Source: Burkholderiales bacterium (GTDB lineage Bacteria > Pseudomonadota > Gammaproteobacteria > Burkholderiales > UBA11063). From it: a DNA stretch of 5,129 nt. Both the position numbers and the translations under genes were made by a program. The DNA is taken from the NCBI GenBank assembly GCA_020697025.1, contig JAJFBO010000102.1:1-5129 (forward strand), in the 5' to 3' direction. Positions 1 through 5,129 of this stretch are shown here, piece after piece; position 1 is the stretch's first letter; each line of letters opens with the position of its first letter. The notes beneath the pieces were generated by a model. The model made no database searches and had not been told where the DNA came from. It was given only the letters and a program-made list of their open reading frames with translations.

Positions 1-611
1 GCTGCAGTATGGTCTCCACTATCTTCTAAAGTATTTATTATCGCTACAGAAGTAAAAAGAGGTGTATACTCGCCTTCGTTTTCTACCAATCTATTCATAT
101 TATCAAATATAACAGCACTAAATGTATAATATGCATAATATACACAATTGACTAACCGATCATCCGAAGGCTTATTCGCTGGAGCGTTCCAAGTTTTTGC
201 TAAGGGCTTTGCAAATACCTCTGCCATAATTCTCACACTATTAGGATTTTTCTTAAAAGTATCCACATAATCAACAATTATATTTTTAAATACATGCTTA
301 TAGTTAATGCCCATTTTGTCTAGTTTGCTTAAAAGATTGGGTTGTATGGCATCCAAATCATTATCTGTATAGTTCTTTTTCCTTTCTTTTGCTTTAGCTA
401 TTATTTGATCATGAATAAATCTAGAAGCCGATCTTTCTGGACTAACATGCGATACAATCTTGCCAACTATTTCTCTTAATCTTTGTATCTCTTCTTGCTC
501 AGTTGCAAAACACATAGCATTTGCAAAAACCAGTATCGAAAGAAAAAATAACCTAACAGCATTAAATGACACATATCTGTCTAAAATCCCGACTTTCTTT
601 CCTGTTAGCAT
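1..611 (-). CDS. Exported protein of unknown function (5' part only; runs off the left edge)
   Basis: This reading frame of 203 complete codons has no stop and continues past position 1. It is the first ATG after the ffh stop codon, which lies in the same frame five codons upstream, and AGGG (620-623) sits 8 nt before it. The N-terminus looks like a Sec signal peptide: a basic n-region (K5, K6, R12, R20), a hydrophobic core LFFLSILVFA (21-30), then cleavage sites after A30-N31-A32 or after C34-F35-A36. The mature part is hydrophilic and probably mostly helical, with a basic stretch (AKAKERKKN, 72-80), an aromatic run (CVYYAYYTF, 156-164) and one cysteine, C156. I recognise no domain or catalytic motif. 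Codon use is distinctive: 9 of 10 arginines are AGA/AGG and 10 of 16 isoleucines are ATA. It is probably cotranscribed with ffh. A periplasmic or secreted location is inferred from the signal peptide alone. Confidence 0.8.
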   Translation of the reverse strand, partial: MLTGKKVGILDRYVSFNAVRLFFLSILVFANAMCFATEQEEIQRLREIVGKIVSHVSPERSASRFIHDQIIAKAKERKKNYTDNDLDAIQPNLLSKLDKMGINYKHVFKNIIVDYVDTFKKNPNSVRIMAEVFAKPLAKTWNAPANKPSDDRLVNCVYYAYYTFSAVIFDNMNRLVENEGEYTPLFTSVAIINTLEDSGDHTA

Positions 612-619
612 TTTATTAA

Positions 620-623
620 CCCT
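620..623 (-). promoter_or_regulatory. Ribosome binding site of the exported-protein gene
   Basis: AGGG on the minus strand lies 8 nt before the ATG at 609-611, inside the 15-nt gap after ffh. It supports this start over later in-frame Met codons, which would remove the signal peptide. The match to the Shine-Dalgarno consensus is short. Confidence 0.5.
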
Positions 624-626
624 AAA

Positions 627-1970
627 TTACATTTTTGGCATTAGGTGCTTGAAGTTTTTCATCATTTTCATCATACCGCCGCCGCCAAATTTCTTCATCA
701 TACCGCTAATTTGTTCATATTGCTTTAGGAGTTGATTAACTTCCTGAACACTGGTGCCGCTGCCTTGGGCTATGCGTTTCTTCCTGGAAGCCTTAAGCAA
801 ATCAGGTTTTCGTCGTTCAGTCTTAGTCATGGAATTAATAATCGCTACATTTTTCTTTATTAAATTGTCATTAACCATTTGCGGAGCTTTTTGTGCAATA
901 TGACTAGGTAGTTTATCCATAATAGAGCTCATACCACCCATATTATTCATCTGTTCAAACTGTGATTTGAAATCTTCCAAATCAAATTTTTTACCTTTTT
1001 TTACTTTATCCATTAATTTTCTGGCCTGGGCCTCATTAGCAGCCCCCTTGACTTCATCAATTAAAGATAAAATATCACCCATTCCCAATATACGTGAAGC
1101 TAACCTATCTGGATAAAATGGCTCTAAACCAGTTACCTTCTCAGATACACCAATAAATTTAATTGGTTTACCAGTGATTTGCCGTATAGATAGTGCAGCT
1201 CCACCCCGTGAATCTCCATCCATTTTGGTCAAAATAATACCAGTTAATTCTAAAGCTTCATTAAAGGCCTTTGCTGTATTAACAGCATCTTGCCCAAGCA
1301 TACTATCGGCAACAAATAAAGTCTCAATCGGGTTTAAAAACTGATGTAATTCTTTGATCTCGTCCATCATTGCAGTATCAATAGTCAACCGCCCTGCCGT
1401 ATCAATAATAAGTACATCAAAATAATGTAATCTGGCATATTCTTCTGCAGCTTTAGCAATTGCTAGGGGTGTTTGTGATATATCCGATGGAAAACATTCT
1501 ATATCAATACTACCGGCAAGTACTTTTAATTGCTCTATCGCAGCCGGACGATATACGTCGGCACTGACCACCAAAACTTTTTTCTTATCTGTCTCTTTTA
1601 ACCGCTTAGCTAATTTACCAACAGTTGTAGTCTTTCCCGCCCCTTGTAATCCAGCCATAAGAATTTTTGCCGGCGGGACACAGTTTAAATTTAATGCATC
1701 GTTAAATGATCCCATTAATTCAGTTAGCTTTTCATTAACTACCCCAATAAATGCCTGATCCGGCTTTAAGCTGCCTAAAACCTTTTGCCCTAAAGCTTCA
1801 ACTTTAACCTGCTCAATAAGTGTTTTTACAACAGGAATTGCAACGTCAGCTTCAAGTAAAGCAATTCTTACCTCACGAAGTACGTCCTGAATATTGTTTT
1901 CGGTAATTCTGGCATTACCTGAAATAGTTTTTATAGCACCGGAAATCCGGCTAGATAAATTTTCTAACAT
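627..1970 (-). CDS. ffh: Signal recognition particle protein Ffh (SRP54)
   Basis: Ffh binds 4.5S RNA and the signal sequences of nascent inner-membrane proteins, and docks ribosomes on the membrane through its GTPase partner FtsY. The 447 residues are normal for a proteobacterial Ffh (E. coli 453). An N-domain helical bundle covers about residues 1-90. The G domain shows the P-loop GLQGAGKT (107-114), ADVYRPAA (137-144), DTAGR (190-194), TKMD (248-251) with DGDSRGG (251-257), and GVSEK (274-278). The M domain begins near 320 and carries the RNA-binding SRKKRIAQGSG (395-405). It ends in a methionine- and glycine-rich tail (MMKKFGGGGMMKMMK) in which a 13-nt unit is repeated (667-679 and 694-706). 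The start gives the canonical MLENLSSRISGAI. No good Shine-Dalgarno precedes it; the 29 nt upstream are very A-rich (eight A at 1990-1997). Arginine and isoleucine codons are mixed, unlike the gene downstream. The gene is intact and the identification is secure. Confidence 0.98.
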   Translation of the reverse strand: MLENLSSRISGAIKTISGNARITENNIQDVLREVRIALLEADVAIPVVKTLIEQVKVEALGQKVLGSLKPDQAFIGVVNEKLTELMGSFNDALNLNCVPPAKILMAGLQGAGKTTTVGKLAKRLKETDKKKVLVVSADVYRPAAIEQLKVLAGSIDIECFPSDISQTPLAIAKAAEEYARLHYFDVLIIDTAGRLTIDTAMMDEIKELHQFLNPIETLFVADSMLGQDAVNTAKAFNEALELTGIILTKMDGDSRGGAALSIRQITGKPIKFIGVSEKVTGLEPFYPDRLASRILGMGDILSLIDEVKGAANEAQARKLMDKVKKGKKFDLEDFKSQFEQMNNMGGMSSIMDKLPSHIAQKAPQMVNDNLIKKNVAIINSMTKTERRKPDLLKASRKKRIAQGSGTSVQEVNQLLKQYEQISGMMKKFGGGGMMKMMKNFKHLMPKM

Positions 1971-1999
1971 ATTATATATCTTTCTTATATTTTTTTTGG

Positions 2000-2068
2000 C
2001 TAGATGGTCCGGAGTTCGCCAGGTAATGCAAATACCATATGCTCTTCTACAGTAGTCAGAGTTTCTAT
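2000..2068 (-). pseudogene. ispH: Detached in-frame C-terminal tail of IspH, after an apparent premature TAA
   Basis: Directly after the TAA that ends ispH (2069-2071), the same frame stays open for 22 codons (2003-2068) and closes with TAG at 2000-2002. The residues begin IETLTT, continue VEEHMVFALPGELR and end TI. Proteobacterial IspH proteins end with a tail of the type E-x-x-EEN-I-V-F-x-L-P-K-E-L-R (E. coli: GREENIVFEVPKELR), so this is the expected missing end of the gene. Core, stop position and tail together make 313 codons, a typical family length. The tail has no start codon or ribosome binding site of its own and would be translated only by readthrough. Its good preservation suggests that the stop is recent, that readthrough occurs, or that the TAA is a sequence error. 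If ispH is taken to end at the TAG, the gap to ffh is only 29 nt. Confidence 0.85.
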
Positions 2069-2941
2069 TTAATTAAAATCATAAGTTTTAAGTTTTGCAA
2101 TTACACCTTCTACCAAAACCTCAGGAGCTGATGCACCAGCACTGACCCCGACCGTATTTGCACCCTTTAGCCATTTTTCATCTATCTCGTGAGCAAAATC
2201 AATTAAATATGATCTAATACCTAAATTCTCGGCTAACTCTTTTAACCGATTAGAATTGGAACTATTTTTACTGCCTATTACAATTAATAAATCACAAACC
2301 GTTGCCATTTTTTTAACTGCATCCTGACGGTTTTGGGTTGCATAACAAATATCTTCGTTTTTAGGTAATCTTAAATTACAAAATGTTGCCTGCAACTGAT
2401 CAATTATTGATTTAGTCTCATCAACCGATAAAGTGGTTTGGGTAACCACTGCTATTTTTTCAATATCCCGGCGCAATGGCAAACTTGCAATGTCGCTCTC
2501 AGTTTCAATTAAATAAATATTTCCATCAACCTGACCCATTGTGCCTTCAACTTCCGGATGATTTTTATGCCCAATCATTACAATTGCATAACCTTGTTTA
2601 TGCAAGGTTTTTAGTTCAACATGTACTTTATTTACTAATGGGCAGGTGGCATCAAAAATCATTTGTAAATTTTTAGCTGTTGCTTGCAAACGCACAGATA
2701 ATGGCACTCCATGTGCCGAGTAAATTAATATACTGTTTTCTGGTACCTCTTCTATATCTTCAATAAATATAGCTCCCCGATCTTTTAGTCCGTCTACTAC
2801 ATATTTATTATGTACCACTTCATGTCTGACATATATTGGTGCACCATATTTATCTAAGGCCTTATCCACAATAGCTATTGCCCTATCTACACCAGCACAA
2901 AATCCACGCGGGTTGGCTAAAATAATTCTTTTAGATGACAT
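2069..2941 (-). CDS. ispH: 4-hydroxy-3-methylbut-2-enyl diphosphate reductase IspH (LytB), shortened at the C-terminus
   Basis: IspH is a cytoplasmic iron-sulfur enzyme that reduces HMBPP to IPP and DMAPP, the last step of the MEP isoprenoid pathway; the products feed undecaprenyl phosphate and quinones. The three cluster cysteines are C15 (in NPRGFCAGVD), C100 (DATCPLV) and C199 (EDICYAT). Substrate-binding residues match E. coli: H44 (VVHN), H77 (SAHG), H128 and E130 (HPEVEG), the TQTT motif at 167-170, S227-S228-N229 (NSSNSNR) and S271 (GASAPE). The catalytic core is complete. The 290 residues stop just after the core, about 25 short of E. coli (316), and the missing tail is encoded in frame beyond the TAA. 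Some other bacterial IspH proteins, Aquifex for example, lack this tail, so the product is probably active. The start lies 5 nt after lspA; AAAGAG (2950-2955) and AAGG (2945-2948, overlapping the lspA stop) are possible ribosome sites, suggesting translational coupling. Confidence 0.96.
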   Translation of the reverse strand: MSSKRIILANPRGFCAGVDRAIAIVDKALDKYGAPIYVRHEVVHNKYVVDGLKDRGAIFIEDIEEVPENSILIYSAHGVPLSVRLQATAKNLQMIFDATCPLVNKVHVELKTLHKQGYAIVMIGHKNHPEVEGTMGQVDGNIYLIETESDIASLPLRRDIEKIAVVTQTTLSVDETKSIIDQLQATFCNLRLPKNEDICYATQNRQDAVKKMATVCDLLIVIGSKNSSNSNRLKELAENLGIRSYLIDFAHEIDEKWLKGANTVGVSAGASAPEVLVEGVIAKLKTYDFN

Positions 2942-2946
2942 ATACC

Positions 2947-3462
2947 TTACTCTTTACCCCGGGCAAAAAAAATGCTTTCTATAATTAGTAATGTAACCCC
3001 AACTGTAATAAAGCTATCAGCCACATTAAATGCCGGCCAGTAATGTGTTTCATAATGCCATTGAATAAAATCGGTAACTTTACCGGCAACAATGCGATCA
3101 ACTAAATTACCCATAGCTCCGCCTAAAATAAAACTAAGCGCCAAACCACTTAACCCGGAGTACATTTTATTTAAAAGATAATATACCAAACTCATTGATA
3201 CAATAAGAGCGATAACACCAAAGAATATTTTTGGCCATTCTCCCTGATCTGCTAAAAAGCTAAATGCAGCACCCTGATTGTAGTTTAAAGTCCAATTCCA
3301 AAACTGCATTACTCTTTTTGTTTCATGTAACATTATATTATGGCGGGCATAATATTTAGTTATCTGATCAAGGATAGCTATTATAAATGCACTACCTAAA
3401 AATAAAAATCGATAACTTTGTGGTATATTACACTTAACGGCCCATTTAAATTTTATTTGCAT
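2947..3462 (-). CDS. lspA: Lipoprotein signal peptidase LspA (signal peptidase II)
   Basis: LspA is an inner-membrane aspartyl protease that cuts the signal peptide from prolipoproteins just before the lipid-modified cysteine. At 171 residues it has the usual length. Four membrane segments are visible at about 18-33, 75-97, 104-121 and 149-167. The two catalytic aspartates are D122 in GGAMGNLVDRI and D149 in FNVADSFI, with conserved N119 and N146 nearby. The conserved D32 (LDQITK) and NQGAAFS (62-68) are also present. The N-terminus is about ten residues longer than the minimal family start, but this ATG has the best ribosome site in the window. The gene lies 20 nt after ileS and 5 nt before ispH. 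ileS-lspA adjacency is widespread in proteobacteria, while the fkpB gene that follows lspA in E. coli is absent. Nothing looks damaged. Confidence 0.98.
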   Translation of the reverse strand: MQIKFKWAVKCNIPQSYRFLFLGSAFIIAILDQITKYYARHNIMLHETKRVMQFWNWTLNYNQGAAFSFLADQGEWPKIFFGVIALIVSMSLVYYLLNKMYSGLSGLALSFILGGAMGNLVDRIVAGKVTDFIQWHYETHYWPAFNVADSFITVGVTLLIIESIFFARGKE

Positions 3463-3470
3463 AATTTCTT

Positions 3471-3474
3471 TCCT
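3471..3474 (-). promoter_or_regulatory. Ribosome binding site of lspA
   Basis: AGGA (within CAGGAAAG on the minus strand) lies 8 nt before the lspA ATG at 3460-3462, inside the 20-nt gap after ileS. It is the clearest Shine-Dalgarno sequence in the window and fixes the lspA start. Confidence 0.7.
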
Positions 3475-3482
3475 GATTAATT

Positions 3483-5129
3483 TTAAGCGAAGCTTCTAAC
3501 TTCACCACTCCCAGATACATTTTGAACGCATCTGGCACAAATAGTTGGGTGCTCCAAATTTTCGCCAACATTATCCAAATAATGCCAGCATCTCTCACAT
3601 TTATCTGCATCACTTACAATAACTTCTACACTATTTTCTTTAGCCTCTTTTAAAGTAACTGTTGATACCATATATGCAAATTTTAAATCGGCCCCCAGAG
3701 ATGACAATGCCGGATATAAGTTTGCATCAGCATTTATTAATAAGTCGGCCTGCAGTGATGAACCAATAATACCGTTTATACGCTTATTCTCCAACTCTTT
3801 TAACACAACATTTCTAAAATCACGTATTTGCGCCCATTTTACCAAATAACTTTCACTTGCTTTTGGCATTGGTATTTCATGAAATAAATGGTATAATGTT
3901 GAATCCTCTGTATCATTTACTAAAACTTCCCATGCTTCATCACTGGTAAATGCTAAAATTGGTGACAGCATTAGTAATAGTGCCCGACTAATATGATATA
4001 ACGCAGTTTGACAACTTCGTCTTGCTATACCATCAGTTTTAGAAGTATATAAACGATCTTTTAATACATCAAGATAGAATCCGCCAAGTTCTTCAGAACA
4101 ATACGTCACTAATTCCTGTATAATCGAATGAAACTGGTACTCAGGATACAAATTATTAATAATTCTATTTTGTAACCCGGATAAATAAATAAGCGCGTAT
4201 TTATCAATCTCAACCATATTTTCAACAAGAACCGCATCATTCTGATAATTAAAATCAGATAAATTAGCCAATAAAAAGCGAATGGTATTTCTAAGACGGC
4301 GGTAAGAGTCGGTAATTCGCCGAATAATCTCATCAGAAAAAGCAATATCCCCTGAATAGTCAGTGCTAGCTACCCATAAGCGTAAAATATCTGCGCCATA
4401 TTTACTAACTCCATCTGGGATTGAAATAATATTACCCTTGGATTTAGACATTTTATATCCATCGCCATCAACTAAAAATCCATGCGTTAATAATTGCTTA
4501 TATGGTGCACTGCCGTTTAATGCGCAGGCTGTAAGTAGCGATGACTGGAACCAGCCTCTATGCTGATCGGAACCTTCAAGATATAAATCAGCCGGCCATT
4601 GTAAATCACGGGATAAATCGGCTAAAACTGTCTGATGTGTTGTACCTGAATCAAACCATACATCTAATGTATCTGGCATCTTTACATAATTATCCAGATC
4701 ATCTCCCAATAGCATTTCTTCCGGCTTTAAATTAAACCATGCATCAATTCCACCTTGTTCAATTAACTTTGCAACTTTTTCAAGCAAATCATGGCTGTTC
4801 GGGTGTAGACATCCTGTTTCTTTATGAATAAAGAATGCCATCGGAACACTCCAGTTGCGCTGCCTGGATACACACCAATCAGGCCTTGTCTTAATCATTG
4901 CTTCTAATCTTGCTTTGCCCCATTCAGGAAAGAACTTAATATTATTTGCTATTTCATATAATGCACGCTCGCGAATAGATTGTTGTGAATCAACTGGCTT
5001 ATTTGATAGCACATCTATTGGATGCACCTCATCCATCTTAATAAACCATTGGGAGGTAGTTCTATAAATAATCTTTGATTTATGCCGCCAGCAACATGGA
5101 TAACTATGTGTAATATCCGCCCTTGCCAT
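3483..5129 (-). CDS. ileS: Isoleucyl-tRNA synthetase, C-terminal 548 codons (5' end outside the window)
   Basis: IleRS is a cytoplasmic class Ia synthetase that charges tRNA-Ile with isoleucine. The visible part starts near the end of the CP1 editing insertion and runs to the natural stop; about 400 N-terminal residues, including the HIGH motif and most of the editing domain, lie beyond the right edge. The ATG at the edge is an internal Met, since homology (HSYPCCWRHK, 8-17) begins at once. In visible numbering: SRQRNWSVP (88-96), TLDVWFDSG (154-162), YLEGSDQHRGWF (183-194), the KMSKS loop at 226-230, the helical anticodon-binding domain (about 265-440, with RRSCQTALYHI at 370-380), and a C-terminal zinc ribbon with C511, C514, C531 and C534. 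It ends in the usual GEVRSFA. Two oddities are Ser94 where family members usually have Gly, and a loop after QWFIKMD about ten residues longer than in the homologues I recall. It heads the visible cluster, with lspA 20 nt downstream. Confidence 0.98.
   Translation of the reverse strand: MARADITHSYPCCWRHKSKIIYRTTSQWFIKMDEVHPIDVLSNKPVDSQQSIRERALYEIANNIKFFPEWGKARLEAMIKTRPDWCVSRQRNWSVPMAFFIHKETGCLHPNSHDLLEKVAKLIEQGGIDAWFNLKPEEMLLGDDLDNYVKMPDTLDVWFDSGTTHQTVLADLSRDLQWPADLYLEGSDQHRGWFQSSLLTACALNGSAPYKQLLTHGFLVDGDGYKMSKSKGNIISIPDGVSKYGADILRLWVASTDYSGDIAFSDEIIRRITDSYRRLRNTIRFLLANLSDFNYQNDAVLVENMVEIDKYALIYLSGLQNRIINNLYPEYQFHSIIQELVTYCSEELGGFYLDVLKDRLYTSKTDGIARRSCQTALYHISRALLLMLSPILAFTSDEAWEVLVNDTEDSTLYHLFHEIPMPKASESYLVKWAQIRDFRNVVLKELENKRINGIIGSSLQADLLINADANLYPALSSLGADLKFAYMVSTVTLKEAKENSVEVIVSDADKCERCWHYLDNVGENLEHPTICARCVQNVSGSGEVRSFA

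Noticed and set aside
510..521. Possible lipobox (ANAMC) making the exported protein a lipoprotein, suggestive because lspA is in the window
   Set aside because: Position -1 before the cysteine is Met rather than Gly, Ala or Ser, and -3 is Asn. An ordinary signal peptidase I site (A-N-A or C-F-A) explains the region better.
460..735. Plus-strand open frame rich in Pro, Phe and Ile
   Set aside because: It is antisense to the end of ffh and the start of the exported-protein gene, both well supported. The proline run comes from the glycine codons of the Ffh tail.
1971..1976. TATAAT on the minus strand just before the ffh ATG, as a -10 promoter box
   Set aside because: It abuts the start codon, so transcription would begin inside the gene, and no -35-like sequence lies at the right distance. 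The surrounding sequence is simply A/T-rich.
2021..2035. Small inverted repeat (GGTA...TACC) between ispH and ffh as a terminator
   Set aside because: The stem is only 4 bp with no T-tract after it, and the bases are explained as coding sequence for the IspH tail.
2069..2071. Reassignment of TAA as a sense codon
   Set aside because: TAA ends ileS, lspA and ffh exactly where those families normally end, so it works as a stop in this genome.
2476..2676. Plus-strand open frame inside ispH, and similar ones inside ileS (4363-4566, 4541-4735, 4855-5067) plus a minus-strand one at 4109-4345
   Set aside because: All lie within strongly conserved genes in other frames and show no recognisable protein features.
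5127..5129. ATG at the right edge as the true ileS start
   Set aside because: Conserved IleRS sequence (HSYPCCWRHK) follows at once, and the HIGH motif and editing domain are missing, so the gene must begin outside the window. A truncated gene starting exactly here cannot be excluded from this window but needs upstream sequence.

Overview
The window is an AT-rich stretch of a bacterial chromosome that looks proteobacterial, most likely betaproteobacterial. The isoleucyl-tRNA synthetase segments around YLEGSDQHRGWFQSS and LHPNS...LLEKVA resemble Neisseriales/Burkholderiales enzymes as I remember them. The ileS-lspA-ispH order is a known proteobacterial arrangement. No rRNA, tRNA, CRISPR array, insertion sequence or transposase is visible.

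Every gene I can support lies on the minus strand, so transcription runs from high to low coordinates. In that order they are: ileS (C-terminal 548 codons, 5' end outside the window), lspA, ispH, ffh, and the first 203 codons of an unrecognised exported protein that runs off the left edge. Gaps are short: 20 nt (ileS-lspA), 5 nt (lspA-ispH), 98 nt (ispH-ffh) and 15 nt (ffh-unknown). No convincing terminator or promoter lies between them, so one long transcript is the simplest reading. The first four genes are housekeeping: isoleucine charging, lipoprotein signal-peptide removal, the last step of the MEP isoprenoid pathway, and the protein subunit of the signal recognition particle. lspA, ffh and the exported unknown all concern membrane or export biology. 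fkpB, which sits between lspA and ispH in E. coli, is absent.

The most notable observation is at the ispH-ffh junction. ispH ends at a TAA after 290 codons. The 66 nt that follow stay open in the same frame and encode 22 residues, including EEHMVFALPGELR, which is recognisably the C-terminal tail of proteobacterial IspH, and then stop at TAG (2000-2002). The ancestral gene would have had about 313 codons, normal for the family. Either the stop is recent and the cell makes a tailless IspH, or the TAA is read through, or it is a sequence error. Without that stop the gap to ffh is 29 nt, in line with the rest of the cluster.

The gene at the left edge has a clear signal peptide and differs from its neighbours in codon use (strong preference for AGA/AGG and ATA). 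I could not assign it to a family.
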